From NCBI GenBank assembly GCA_964059195.1, contig CAXKWD010000001.1, positions 118,353,751 to 118,417,750 of the forward strand: DNA of 64,000 nucleotides. The letters are read 5' to 3'. The stretch's first letter is position 1, and each line of letters begins with the position of its first letter. Under the pieces are notes generated by a model. That model saw only the letters and a list, made by a program, of their open reading frames with translations, was not told the origin of the DNA and did no database searches. Shown piece after piece: positions 34,246 to 47,103 of the stretch. The translations under genes were made by a program, and so were the position numbers. Source of the stretch: Ectobius pallidus. Taxonomy: Eukaryota; Arthropoda; Insecta; Blattodea; Ectobiidae.

Positions 34246-34372
34246 CTGTGATTATTTCATTCTCTCTCTTTCACACGCTTCTGCCTCGCTTTTCTAGATT
34301 TCCCTTCCTATCTCCCCCTCTCTTTCTCCCTCTGCCTGTCTGTCTGTCTCTCTCTCTCCACCCTTTGTCTCC
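34246..34372 (+). repeat. CT-rich polypyrimidine tract
   Basis: TCTCTCTCTTTC and CTGTCTGTCTGTCTCTCTC-type sequence. It is probably a decayed CT/GTCT microsatellite. Confidence 0.7.
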
Positions 34373-34581
34373 GGTGGGGACACTTTTAATGAAAATTCCA
34401 TTAGCCCTACTAATTATTTATTATTGTCATTTAATACTTGAATATTGGCCCCTGTCCTGGATTCCTATCAGAGGCCTCTATATGTCCTGTGCATTTTGTA
34501 ACTTACTAATTTATAGTTACATAGATTATCTAATTATTTGTAACTTATTTTAACTTATTTATAACTTAATCTAATCTAATC

Positions 34582-34600
34582 TATATATATATATATATAA
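34582..34600. repeat. TA dinucleotide run
   Basis: About nine TA units following CTAATCTAATC repeats. Confidence 0.85.
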
Positions 34601-35559
34601 AGAGAAAAGAAATCAAAATTAATAAAAGACAAAAAATTGATCAAGTCCCACTAATATAACGATTTCGAGAATGGTGGCCAGCAGTACGGACCTAGTTCAC
34701 GTTGGACTTCTTAACAGTCGTCCGCCAAGTTCTCTCTGTAACTAGCTGTGATTAATTTGGGAATCATTTTGAAAGTGGTCCATTGAAACCCTATAAAAAT
34801 AATATTTAATAAATAGTTGGTTTGTAACATCATAATTTAATCTGGTATTTAGGGCAGTAAGGATTAAGCTATAAGTAATGTTGGAAGTGATACTCAATTG
34901 GGATGCATATTAAGGGAATTAAATTGTTTTCTATGACGACTAACTTACGTCAAACACTGGCGTGAACTGCTCGGCATTAAAATTTAACAGAAATAACTCA
35001 GCAGAATATAATGGCCTGAGCAGCTGTAAATGAAGAATAGGCTTCTCCTGGAGTATGAGATATGCAATTATGAGAGATGCGCGCATCTGAGCTTTCAAAT
35101 CAATGCAAAACCCCAGCAAACACTTTTTTTGTTGTTCAACTAACGTTACGTGCTCCACCTGTCCAGGTTTTGTTGAATTTAATAATTCAGGTAAGACAGC
35201 TGGTGGAAGAAACATGTGTGCTGTTGTTCACAGCACGAAAACATTCCACTGCTTTTCAAAACCAGAGGCAACTCCGGATTATCACGAGGCTTGATTTATT
35301 CAAAACACGCTACATTAGTCCCTGTAGAGATTTTCGGCTTTATATACGCTCCTGTTCATTTATTAACGTAATACATCTTACGTTTCTCTCTTTAGATTAT
35401 GTAGGTTATTATATTAGCACGTACGTTTTGAATTTGATGGACGCAGGGCCTGACGGTTTCGTGAAAATCAGTAAACAAATGTATATATTTTCTGTTTGTT
35501 TCTTTCTAAGAAGAAATGTTCCATGAACTTCAACAAAGAGGGTGATAGTCTGTTTTATG

Positions 35560-35571
35560 CCCCCCCCCCCC
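35560..35571 (+). repeat. Run of 12 C
   Basis: A homopolymer of 12 C in an otherwise AT-rich setting. Its length is prone to sequencing error. Confidence 0.8.
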
Positions 35572-35670
35572 TTATTAGGTCGCAGCCATTTTTAAAGTGT
35601 AAGTATACTCGTGAAATAAGATTTTAAAAAGTTTCGTGCATTAAATTTTTTTTAACTAGTTGTAGTGAAA

Positions 35671-35708
35671 ATTTATATATAGATATCGATATATATCTAT
35701 ATATAAAT
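35671..35708. repeat. AT-rich palindrome
   Basis: ATTTATATATAGATA and its exact reverse complement TATCTATATATAAAT flank an 8-bp loop, giving a perfect 15-bp stem. Confidence 0.85.
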
Positions 35709-36378
35709 AAAAAATAGGTCTATAAAAATAGGTACCCTAGAAAGTGATGAAAATCTTTACGAAAAGGTAATGATTAGGGCACATTTTTAATTTGTTATAT
35801 TTGTAAGTAGGCTATGTCATATACAGTATATGATGTATACGATAGGCGTAGGCCTAAGTAAATTTAATATGTAAATTTAAGGTTTTTCCTCAGGAATTAA
35901 TTGTCCAATTGGGTTTAAATTTTGTAGGGATAGTATTATTAGTGGGGTTAATCAGCATTATACAAGTAAAGTAGCTGGAATTTTTAAAACTTAGTCCTAG
36001 TAGTCCCTTAAAAGAAGGGAAAATCCTCACCAAAATGTTCTAATAAAAGCGATTTCTCACATGGCAGGTTGTTTGAGTTAGATGTCGGGCTTAAAGTCGA
36101 GAGTACAGTATGAATCACATAAAGTATAATTTTTCAGGGGGAAAATGCAGGGAACATCGGACATCTAGAAACAAAAATACTACTTCACTAAAATGTTTAC
36201 ATTTTTTACAAGGAATAAAATCAGGTAAACTGATGTAACAAAGTGCCAGAATGCTTTTGTTGAATCAGTTATAATTGCAATTATGATATGCATAAAATAA
36301 GTTTTTTTATCAGATTAAAATCGTCCAGCATCAGCAGAACTACAGATTTGTGATATTTTGACAATCGCACACTCACAT

Positions 36379-36505
36379 AAAAAAAAAAAAAAAAAAAAAA
36401 CAACAATGTCAAACTGACCGACTCTGAGATTTGAACTAGGGACCCCCAGAATACGAGTCCAAGACGTTACCATTTAACGGTCTAGTTTGATAAGCATATG
36501 GGCAT
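36379..36505 (-). mobile_element. SINE family D copy, minus strand, with A-run
   Basis: Read on the minus strand, GACTCGTATTCTGGGGGTCC and a B-box-like AGTTCAAATCTCAG form the 3' half of a tRNA-like head. These are followed by GTCGGTCAG and a 22-base T run (A run on the plus strand at 36,379-36,400). It resembles the fragment at 8,148. The body is almost absent. Confidence 0.6.
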
Positions 36506-36640
36506 TATAAACGCATATAGGCTACCAAGTTTCATTAAAATACGATAAAGCGTATTTGAGTTATCGCGCGTACAGACACACGGACGGACGGAAAGACGGA
36601 CAGACCTTTTCCCGTCCCCCATAGCCTACAATCTCATAAA
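36500..36640. repeat. Interspersed-repeat segment with CGGACGGACGGA tract
   Basis: CAAGTTTCATTAAAATACG, then GAGTTATCGCG and ACACACGGACGGACGGAAAG. This phrase order is familiar from dispersed repeats in many insect introns. I cannot name the family. Confidence 0.5.
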
Positions 36641-38417
36641 GTACCATACTGGCACTTAATAATCCCTACCATATGATTAAGTTCGTTTTACTGTAAAGCA
36701 TAATTGTGCTGTTTCACTAAAGTGGTAGTTTTGTGATTTTATTATTGTGATAAATATATTACCTAGATTTGAATTAGTTTAATTTATTTCAATATTAAAA
36801 ATCTTCAACTTCCACAATCAATCAATGATAGTGACGTTTAGGTATCAAGATGCCTAGGTGGAAGTAAAAGAGAAAGCTGAACGAAACAGATATTGGTTTA
36901 TTTAAGTTTTCGAGCTCAATTATATATTTAAAAAACTTATAGCCTATTTAAAATTATATTTAATGAGTTAAATCTTCAAGTTTGGCTATTTACATTAATT
37001 CAATTCTGTATCATGTACACTGAAATTAACATTTAAATAAAACCTTCCCTGTCGATATGCCTAATGGTTCAGATTTTGTCAAAAAAAGTTGTGCCCAAGT
37101 AGATGAACATTTACATTTTACTCGTATTAAAATTTCAAATTATGGTACAATAGAAATGGCTGTGTAGGTTGTAAAATTTATATGGTAAATTACAACCCAA
37201 ATATCAATTATGTATTGAATAATGTAAAATTGCTCACATATGCAGTAACAATTCTGTGAATCCTATTGAAGGAAGAAACGTACAATAGCTGCAATTAGCA
37301 AATTATTTGACTGCGAATTATGAGATATAATTATTGTTCCAAGAAGAATGGCATTAACGCGTCAATACATTTTAATTATCGTGATTTCTAAGAATTAATT
37401 AATAATTTCAGTTTAGTAAGAAGTCTTCTATTCTTTACTTCTGACAGTTACTGTTATGTTAATCCGTTTAATGCATCGCAGAAATTCGTTAAACGTTTGC
37501 GTCCCCTAATTTGCAATTATAATATTTTTCCTAGAATTTTCTTACGGTATGATAAATAGAGGTTACCGAAGTCTAAACTTAAAAAAAAGAGATAAATTCA
37601 TTTAATTGTAACTTATAAAGAATATCATAAACTAATTTACACCATACTTTCTGATGACAGTTTTTAGTTCTTTCCCGTGTCAGAATCTGAGAACAAATTA
37701 ACTGGCATAATTTAGTTTTCCTTCGTATTCGCGAAACATGTTGTTGGGAAGGGTTAGAATTCTCTCTTATCCAGGCAGCAGCCACCGCCATGAAACCGGC
37801 ATTTAATAAACAAGCCAACATCCATCATTGTCTCAGTGAGATTAGCATTTCATGTGCTGAGGCAAGGAGAACTTTTGAAACAAATATACCATTAGTCAGA
37901 TTAATACTTATGTCTTTTGTCTGTAAAGTGTGGTTTCGTGATAAATTGTGCGGGCCATGGTCACACGGTTTCCTTTCGTTCTGTTTCATGTTTTCTGATG
38001 TTTTACTGAAGATTGATAATTACTGGGAGAGAATGAATCCGCCATTCAGTTAATACCAACACTGCTGATTTTATATTAGGTACATCTTAAAGGGTTTAGA
38101 CACAAGGGTAGGTAATTTCATAAACATACTTCCTACGATAGTGTTTAAAGTACCATTAGGCCAATTGTTATTGGTACCTAAGGCAAAGCTTTAAAACACA
38201 TGTGCCCAAAGAAATCAAGCCAACTCTTTACGTACTGCTATTCATTTTACTCACAAAAAAATTAATGCAATTGACGACAGCAAGTTCTCCCGGCCATGAA
38301 ATCGTTACATTTTAACCCTAATAAATGCAATTTGTTGCCGATTGCAGGTTCTGACGTCCACGCTTGAAAATCTGTGTTACAGAAAAATAAACTTACAGAA
38401 GTTAGTAAAAGTCATAC

Positions 38418-38501
38418 CTGGAACGAGCACTAAAAGACCACAGATTGTGTTTGATATACCAGAGCCTATTCCAGATAACATCGCTATCATCAAAATATAG
38501 C
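38418..38501 (-). other. Candidate 84-bp exon encoding a hydrophobic segment
   Basis: On the minus strand a pyrimidine-rich acceptor (CATTGTTCCACTATTTGTAG) precedes 84 bp that are open in one frame and end at a consensus donor, CAG/GTATGA. Both boundaries are in phase 1, so the exon would be symmetrical. The peptide is strongly hydrophobic with small-residue spacing (MLSGIGSGISNTICGLLVLV), as in a membrane-spanning helix of a transporter. I cannot name a family, and one short segment can arise by chance. If real, it would belong to a minus-strand gene with long introns. Confidence 0.25.
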
Positions 38502-41500
38502 CTACAAATAGTGGAACAATGAAAATGTTCCAATCCACAGATTTCTTATAAACTACCAAACAGGTAATTCAAATTCAAAATTTTTAGTCAATTTTTTAAT
38601 ATTCAGTCAATATCAATGATATTTTATTGCATTTCAGATATGTAGGCCTACTAGAAAAGGATCAGTGTGCTCTGTGTGACAGTATCCTATTCAAATGTAG
38701 GGTACTTGCGTTTACATATTTTAAGCTTAAATGTAAAAATTCTCTTCAATATAATTAGTATAAAAATCACAATCAAAAGAAATCCAATATTGAATGAGGT
38801 GAACATACAACATGAGAACAAAACAAAAAATATTGTTTATTCGTGATCTTAAACTTTAACATTGGCCTATTGGAACCTAAGAAATAATATAACTTTTATA
38901 GCATAACGCGAGGTCCTTTGCTCAGACCTGTCTCGTTATCTTTCCAGCAATATTCGTTTAAAATAGCTTCTACACTAGTAGTCTGTTTCATCCTGAAATA
39001 ATTTCCTAATTTCTTTTACGATGCCTACAGTAGTTAGTTACAAACCAACCTGTACCTAATAACATAGGCTAGCTTCAGAATACTGTTATGACCTCATGAA
39101 TCTATCTCTAGTGATAGGTTTGTTATATCCCTAGCACGTTGTTACAAACATCTGGCATAGTAATATCAATTATGGAAATTGTAATCGTGGCCCAAACGCG
39201 AACGTGAGTAGAGACCGAGGAAAACCTGAATGAATATTGTAAATCACTACCGGTACTCACTTAAAGCTATGCATTTTTCACTCTGCTTACAGAGATTATA
39301 AATGCTGTATTTGTTATTCATAACTCTGTCATATTTATGTACTAATAGATTATTTATTATAAACAAATAATTGCTTAAAAATTTAAAGATACATGAGCAT
39401 TAAATATTAGACCAATAATGACTCCAGTCTTAAAATTATCGTCATAGATCTTCTGCCAGATTGCATTCTTCCTTCTGTAAGCCGTTGGCTATAATAAAAG
39501 GAGTATACTAACCTGTATGAAGATAAGGAAAAATGAATAATAGTTTACACTGAAATGCATTTATTACAATCGAATCGTCTAATAGTTGCTAAAAATGACA
39601 AGTACCTTAAATACTATTTGCATGTTAATAAGATTTAAAAACTTATTCATTTATTGTGTGTTACTGTGAATTGTGAATCTAAGTGGGTGATGAAAGTTGA
39701 AGAAAATTATCTTCTCCTATGTAATGGTTAGTTTTAATTATTTGAATGGCTGGAAACGTGTATAATTTGCATATTAAAATTTTTTATTGCTCTTTAATTT
39801 AGACTAGGCCAGGTATTTTTTAGGTCAAATTGAAGATAGATTGTCTGGATCATTGACTTTTAAATCGTGCAAGTCCTGTGTAGTTTGCGCTAAAGTGATG
39901 GAACTGTTTACTCTTCCTCTGATTCTTCAATTTTCAACATAATAAGACAATATATTTAATTAATTAATGTTTGCGTGCATTCATATTCGTCAAGAATGAT
40001 CCATGCTAGTGGTAACTTTGATGAGAAAGATAATAAAATGCCTAATATATAATAAAAAACACTGCAATAATTTACACACACATAATTATTCTATATTAAC
40101 AAAAAGAGCATATTCATTTTACGAGATAACAAATTACGTTAGGCTAGCTATTATAACCAAAATGTTTTAATGAATAAATAACGACTTCAAAATTGTAACT
40201 TTGCTTCTCTTCTATAGGATAAATAGGTATATAGCCTATCTGTTCCTTTTCTAACTAGAACACAACTAACAGAACACATTTCTTTCAGTCGATATGAAGA
40301 TTCAGTACTTCAGGGTCATCTGGAAGTTTATGAAACCTAAACAAATGAGACATGTTCTCTACTCTACTTTGCGTTTTTATTGGTTTGACTGAAATATCCA
40401 CAGACCCATAGAAAGATCACGAACATAAGTTAGAAATGATTTTAGCGATCAGTATTAATTATTGTTAATTATTATGGTCTATAAATCGTTATGTGAGGTT
40501 CCTTGAAACGTAATAAAGTATATTAATTTTCAGAATATTAATATTTACAAGAACATTATTTTTCAGAACGTTTAGAAAGTCAATACTATTATAGCTTAGA
40601 ATTCATTAAATTTAATATGTATTTGCGCGCACATTTTATCTTAGAAAACCTGTATGTTGCATTGTTTCTTTCGTGTCTCCGATAGAAGGGTTTCAATAAA
40701 ATTACGTTTTAGCGGTACCAAAGCGGTAAGAGCTTTAACTAGTGAAACATAATTGTAGCATTTGGAAGTCAAATAAGCTGAATATTTATAACATCAGGTA
40801 CCCCTGTCACTGCTTCAGAAATTGTTAGACTTTGAACATTTTTCGTTTTAATATCATTCATAATTTCACACAAGTATGAAGCGAGGAACATTATAAATTC
40901 AGATCAGGTCTCTTATATTATTTCTTATACTAATCTTTCAGGTTTTGCTAATCTGTCTACCGTACTAGTACCAGTATCGCCTCACTTACCTTGATCGCTA
41001 AACTGATCTGAATGACTATATTATTAAAACTATTATTTCCATTCTGTCAAGTTAGATATTGATAAAACTGCTTCCGACTATGAATATCGAAGAAAGCAGA
41101 CGTACACTACATAGATAGTTATCAATGACGGTTTCCTGCGTTCTTGAATTGAGATTTACTGCAAGAATTGAAAAGAAAGGAAGAGGAATTGTTAATAGGA
41201 ACGAAACATCTGTTCCACCTTTTCAAATTCCTGTACACATAATTATTCTTGTTCCACAACTCAAGAGATACTGTTTAATTTCAAAATTAGCAGAGGGATA
41301 AAGTATTTTACCTTATAGTTCATTTTCATAGTTGCTCGCAGAAGTAATGTTTAAATAGCACTCAATTGTAACCTGAATAGTTCGTGAGGGGCTTACAATG
41401 GAATATTTCCTTTGTTATTCGTTCTGTCACTTAAAAAGAACACCACAGCCCTTTATCGTTAGAATTTCTGATTGCATAAGATTCTGAATTAAAAATTGTA

Positions 41501-43455
41501 TTCATTGTAAGATAATATGTGAAATTTCAATATAGAAACAGTGAAAATTATGTTGCCTTATAAATTGTCTTCGAAGTTTCTCTTGGAGCGCCTAATTTCA
41601 ACTCAATGTCATTTTTTATACACATAGTTTATAATAGTATCTTGTGTGATGTTTAGACATACCGGGTGTTATAAAGTGTTTTTCACCATTGCATGAAATA
41701 TACATTTTTACGTATTAGAGAACACATTAGTATCCTCCTTTCTCGTTAATCAGAGAAAGACAAATTACGCTCAATCGGTTTCTAAATAGTTACAAAACAG
41801 AAACTGTATTCACTGAAGTTATTTATCTTCCTTCCTTCCTTCCTTAATCTTGTATCTCATAACATCACGTCTGATGTTGAAATTATTTACACTTAATAAT
41901 AATCATGGTTTGAATTAAGTTGATTGTTTATATGGACCTTTTACGTATGTGTTTCATCTTTATTTACTGAATAACTGAATTAATTGCCCCCACAAACTTT
42001 TTATTGTACGGGTTTCTTTACTTTCTAGGACAAAGATAGCTTCTCAGAATTGCTGCCATGTGGTTAAACGAATTGCTTGGGGGAAAACGGAACAAAAAGT
42101 ACCCTCGTTCAGTTTCACCTCACCGGAGGGGTCGCAACTCAATCTCGTGTCGCAATGTCCATGTCTTAACTAATGGCCAGCTTCCTCAACTTTCTGTAGC
42201 CAACTATCTTATCGGCTCCTTCCGCTTCGCTTTGGTCAACTACAAAAAAGTACCATACTTCCTGTTCATCTTTTTCCTCCTTCCCATTCAGAATCTTCTT
42301 TCCCGCTAAGTTCAGAACTGAAAGTTCTTTGTGGAAAAATGTTCTTCCGTATTAAATCATCTGTCTCATTGAAGACGCTAAGTTGTGCAAAATATCACTT
42401 TGTAGTAAGTGAAAGCAAGTTTATCTGAGAAAAGCTAAGAAAACCATAGAATTTTACTAAAAATGAGGCAGTTTTCTGACCTTTTTCGTTGTTTTTGGAA
42501 CTTAAAATGTCTTACGACGATTACGATGTTATCGCTAGTTTTTCAGTGCCATTACAAAAAACAAAATTGATTAACAGCATATATGATGAAAGTAGTGTAA
42601 GTGCATTAATTTGAAGAACGTATTCTTTAGGTTAAAAATAAGAAAATTCAAATGGCATTTTGTTGTTTAAATAATAGTCTATATAGAGTAAATTAATTTA
42701 AGTCTCATTTTTTAATCCTATTTATGGTAAAAATATTAGATAATTAGGATTTAATAATTCATGACAAAGAGCAAGCTGAAGAAATTAATAGTACATCTGT
42801 TAAGATCAGTAACTAGTGAAACGTTATTTTAAAGAGACAAGCCCTCTAGCGAAATCCGGCAACTATTTAGGCTTAGCACGTACACTCCTTACTAACACAT
42901 CGCTTGTGCAGTTTGGCTCCCCACACCTTTCAGCCTTAGGAATGTCGATTGCTATCCTTTTTGTAAGAACTCTAAAAAATGTTGATTTAATTTGTTACTT
43001 TTTTACAGTCATCCAGTAGGGAAGCTGTGGGCAGAATCATATAGGCCTAAGTAATGAAGATAATTAAAATAATCATGAGCGATGCCAAAGTTTACGAAAT
43101 TCCCACGAATCAGCAAGGCTTTATAGGGGCGAGATGTTTATAAAACTATAAAAAATTACTGTTCAGAGTGCAGTTATTTTCTTCTCGCAGGACAGTCAAT
43201 TGAAGAGAGGACATGTTATTAAGCTTCACTGAGCACAAAATCCTCATAACATAGGCCTACTGGTGCATTACTTTTTTATGCATTTTTTCTGTAGAAAATT
43301 TAAGTTAAAAACAACTGTAAGTTACTCTTGTAACTTTATGTACTCCGTGATTTTTTCTTAATTAGAAAATATATAAAACTACAGTACATATAACATTTTT
43401 CATCTTCACGACTTCATGATAAACTTTTTAAAAAGCCATGACCTGCTATTCAGCT

Positions 43456-43465
43456 ACTATCATAT
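43456..43465. repeat. Target-site duplication of SINE A (left)
   Basis: ACTATCATAT, matching ACTATCGTAT at 43,781-43,790 with one difference. Confidence 0.7.
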
Positions 43466-43780
43466 TAAAAGTAAAGTAAAGTGATCCCTATACAGGTCGT
43501 CGAGGCCCTTAGGGTTACAGGAGGTTGAGGCTCCCAGGTTTTTAGACATTCGGAACATGAAGATGGTAAGGTTGTCAGCCTTACGCACCGGCCGTCTTAA
43601 CCCCCAGGATTGCTCCTAGGACTCATTCGTGTTAGAGGCTGAGTCGACCTCAGGGCCATAGTGCCACCAGAATGATTAGGCCAATTGAAAAATCCCAATG
43701 ACCTAATCGGTGATTGAACCCGCGACCTTCCAGTCTGTAGCGCAGTGCAGTGCCTCAACCACTACACCATGGCGTACCAC
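43466..43780 (-). mobile_element. SINE family A, full-length minus-strand copy
   Basis: The tail of GTAAAGTAAAGTGATCCC is at the left. The body carries AGACATTCGGAACATGAAG, GAGGCTGAGTCGACC and ATTAGGCCAATTGAAAAATC. The tRNA-like head is at the right, with a minus-strand B box (GGTTCAATCACCG) and A box near 43,755-43,770. A 10-bp target duplication with one mismatch flanks it. This is the most complete family A copy here together with the one at 6,340. Confidence 0.88.
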
Positions 43781-43790
43781 ACTATCGTAT
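43781..43790. repeat. Target-site duplication of SINE A (right)
   Basis: ACTATCGTAT, one difference from 43,456-43,465. Confidence 0.7.
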
Positions 43791-45147
43791 GACCTCACTT
43801 AAATGTTTTTTAAGGGCTTCTGAAACACTCTGTATTACTCCTCCTAAATGTATCTCGCATTTGTAAACAATGCATAGCGATGTTGCAACATACATAATAC
43901 CAATCTTTCAGAATGCTTATTATTATTATTTTTTTTTTTTACAAAAACCATAAGAATAACTAAAGTTATTACCAGTTTTTTCCTTCAAGTAATGAACATA
44001 TAACCGTTTCACTCTTTGCAGTAATAATAGCATAAAAATAATTATGACCGATTCATTAATAAAACTTATTAATGTAAAAGAAACAGGCTGTCCCAGAGAT
44101 CAATTGCAATGATCAGGGAACATTTTTGTCACCACACAAAACACCAAACCTCTGCGTTTTTCTGAACCACATGTTTCTGCAGTGATGGATATGTCTATAT
44201 TTTAATACATCCATAAATATATTTATCATAATTCTAAAATGATCTTAGCCTAAGTAGTAGACTGTATTTGCTTACCGTAAGTTTCATGATTAATGTATTA
44301 TGCTAATAGTGGCTGATTTTTTAAATATAATGGACCATATTTTCGTACTTATGACATGCCTAGCCACACCGTATTATTTGAAGGTAATTTTGTTTTTACT
44401 TAGATTTATAGCTGATCGTTTAAACGGTGATCATTAAGATAAATGGCTTAAAGATAAAAAAACAACACTATTAAAACAAGAACTTCTGTTATCTTTCATA
44501 CAAATTACTCCAATCTGGAAGGAATATTTAGCAGCATAAGTTGATATATCATTATAATGTACAATGCCTTTCATATAAAAAGTGTTTCGCCATTCGAAGT
44601 GAAAGACTCAATAAAGCTATTCGTTTAAGGTCACCTGCAACCTAAAGAGCGGTTTACTTTGCGATGCATATTTTAAACTCCATTTATTGGAATTTAAGTA
44701 TTAGAACTGTTGATTTCTGTATATTCTATATTTTATATTTACCGATTTTGATAAAAAAAAATTATTAGATTCTTATGTCTTTAGCGCATTTTTAAGTTAC
44801 AAGTGACATCTTAAAACTTGTGTATGCTAAGGTTAACAAGTGAGATTCTACAATTTTCTAGATCTGCCTTCCCATAGAACAAGTGATTGTGAAACCTGAA
44901 CATATTTCTAACAAAAGCGTTTAGATCTTCAAGCCATCAATGCGTCATTTCAAGTAATTTATACATAATATATTTCCAATTCATTTAAAATAGTGTGTAC
45001 TCTTTCATTTCCTGTTTCAAGCAATGTAAGCCTAAATGTAATAATAATATTATTAATAATAATAACAATAATAATAATAATAGAGTACAATATTACTATA
45101 ACATAAGCTATCAATAGTTTCTCGTTATAGACAGCCTACAATGGTAT
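43791..45147. other. AT-rich host DNA up to Element 2
   Basis: It contains an AAT microsatellite at 45,039-45,083. Nothing else is recognised. Confidence 0.5.
45039..45083. repeat. AAT microsatellite
   Basis: AAT triplets with TTA and CAA interruptions over about 45 bp, just outside Element 2. Confidence 0.85.
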
Positions 45148-45151
45148 TATT
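45148..45151. repeat. Target-site duplication of Element 2 (left)
   Basis: TATT, repeated at 55,814-55,817. Confidence 0.8.
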
Positions 45152-47093
45152 TGTAACGGTTTTAATTTGATAATGGATTGTAATATAAGTTATTATTTAT
45201 TTCTGAATAACTCTTGAAGTGGAATAGAATAATTGCTTTCATAAATTAAATAACACTTGAATGTACTTGTAATAACTTGACTTCATTACTTGTAATACTG
45301 GGTGAAATTATTTATCATATCAAGAATAATTTGTAACTATAAATTCCAATATACTTATAAAACTTGAAGGTTAGGTTAAAACTCAGAATAGCAATAATTA
45401 AGCATAATATTAACATTACAACCAGCAACTAAACTGGATAGAAAATAATCAAATCAAAGTAGAACAAACTGGAAGCAACCACTGGGATCATTTCCCCAAG
45501 GAGAACATAGATCGTCTCATTCAGGGATCAAGAGAAGGAATGCATAGAATACTAATTAAAGTCACTAGTGATGTATACTGAATATATTTGAATATCATAA
45601 GTGTATATATATCATTTAAATAAATACCAATCACAATTTTACATATATGAAATAAAATATATATTTACACACTATTTACAAGCAGCGATGCCAAAGATTC
45701 AGTTCTAGTCAAACCCCAAAATGTTGAACTACAATCCTAAGTACAGAAAACTATTTCACGACCTTCCAAACCATCTGGATTATGAACCTGAATAACCTAA
45801 CAGAGAATTAAATACATGTAATATCTGAAATAATAGCAAAGTAAAATAAAAGGGGAAATTTAGATACATTTACTTGAGCTTACTAAATACTTACTATGAA
45901 AAATATTTAACGTAGCAGAAATCTAAATTGGAAAAAGTCACAAAAATAAATAAGAAATAGCTAAATATGTAATACTCCAAATAAGAAAATATAAATGTGA
46001 GATATAGACTGGGTAATAATTATACAAAATTTAAATATAAGAAAAATTTCAAGTTAAGAAAAGGAACAGAGAAATACTGGTTAGGAAAATATTTGATAAT
46101 AGCAATAACTGTTTCACAGAGAATTCCTAACGGAAAGGTACAAGCATAAGTTAAATGGAGACAGGAAAAATCTAGAACACGCCGCGTGACGTCAAGTAAA
46201 GACAGAAATAGAAATCTCAGATTTACAATATAAAGGCGTAAATATGTCCACAGTTAATTATGAGCATAACATCCGGAACTGTACTTAAGAAAACTTCACT
46301 AAGAAAAAAAAGGAAAATGAGAACTAGCCTCACACGAAAAACGCAATGGCAGTTATAATACGGAAATGCTGAAATATTAACTACAGTATAATAAGAATAT
46401 AATTCTCAAAATCTTTATTCATAGACAGGGAAAAGAGATTTCAATTAAATACACAAAGAACTGTGAATGTCTATATATATACACGCGAGCAAACATTAAA
46501 GGGAATTCTTACGTAGCAACGGCCTGAATCACGGCATACTGAATCGTACATATTTCTGTACAGGAAAAATGCACGCAAGAAACCAGGGGAAAGTTACGTA
46601 GAATGAAAAATAGTAAGCTTGCTTATATGTTACTGTATTAGCTTAGAAACATCCTTACTTCAATGTAAATACAAATAATGGGAAAACTGGAGTTGGCTAG
46701 AACTGATTCTAATTCAAAGCATCATAATCTGAATTAAGTAAAATATCACGGCATTCTCAACATGGCCGAGTGAACTTTAACTATATAAATCGCGAAACAT
46801 GGTTTGTGAGAAAACCACAGACTGATATTTGACTGGCATGGTAAAATGCATTAACTACCGAAAATGTACTCGCAATAAAGCATAACTCACCTCGAACAGC
46901 AAATGGTGAAACGGCAGAACAAACTTCAAAGCACTACATCGTTGGACTCCAGGCAACATACTAACTTTGCCACTCTCGCTTCACGGCAACCCTTCCGAAA
47001 AACTAGCAAGGGCTGCGCGCGCAGCGTGAAGACAAAAGAAAATCGCAAACCAGCCATGTTTACAAATACTCGTGAACAACGATAACCACTTCA
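45152..47093 (-). repeat. Element 2 3' LTR
   Basis: 1,942 bp. From about 45,193 to 47,093 it matches 53,913-55,813 with no difference in the lines compared. The first about 43 bp (end of U5 in element sense) differ at about eight or nine positions including indels. A 60-codon frame near 46,903 occurs in both LTRs and is probably meaningless. Confidence 0.92.
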
Positions 47094-47103
47094 ATCCTCC
47101 CCG
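47094..47103 (-). promoter_or_regulatory. Element 2 polypurine tract
   Basis: In element sense CGGGGAGGAT ends exactly at the 3' LTR. Such purine runs resist RNase H and prime plus-strand DNA synthesis. Confidence 0.75.

Larger units (their letters stand above)
32227..36378. other. AT-rich host DNA with several simple repeats
   Basis: It holds an AAT microsatellite (32,751-32,793), a CT-rich tract (about 34,246-34,372), a TA run (34,582-34,600), a run of 12 C (35,560-35,571) and an AT palindrome (35,671-35,708). A 149-codon plus-strand frame at 35,077-35,526 and a 91-codon frame antisense to its start show no recognisable domain. No gene is supported. Confidence 0.5.
36641..43465. other. AT-rich host DNA, no convincing gene
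   Basis: 6.8 kb without a long frame or a transposon I can support. A short CTTC microsatellite lies at 41,827-41,845. One exon-like segment on the minus strand (38,418-38,501) is listed separately. An ATG in a strong Kozak-like context (GCCACCGCCATGA near 37,785) opens an 87-codon frame without recognisable domains. Confidence 0.5.

Noticed and set aside
35077..35526. 149-codon plus-strand frame, and the 91-codon frame antisense to it with a GAC/GTAAGT donor
   Set aside because: Neither peptide resembles a protein family. The two frames overlap on opposite strands and composition is ordinary.
37790..38053. 87-codon frame with an excellent Kozak-like start
   Set aside because: The Kozak match alone is weak evidence. 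There is no domain, and an 80-codon frame runs antisense over the start.
46903..47085. 60-codon basic frame in both LTRs of Element 2
   Set aside because: It runs antisense to the element, and the duplication is due to the LTRs; no motif.
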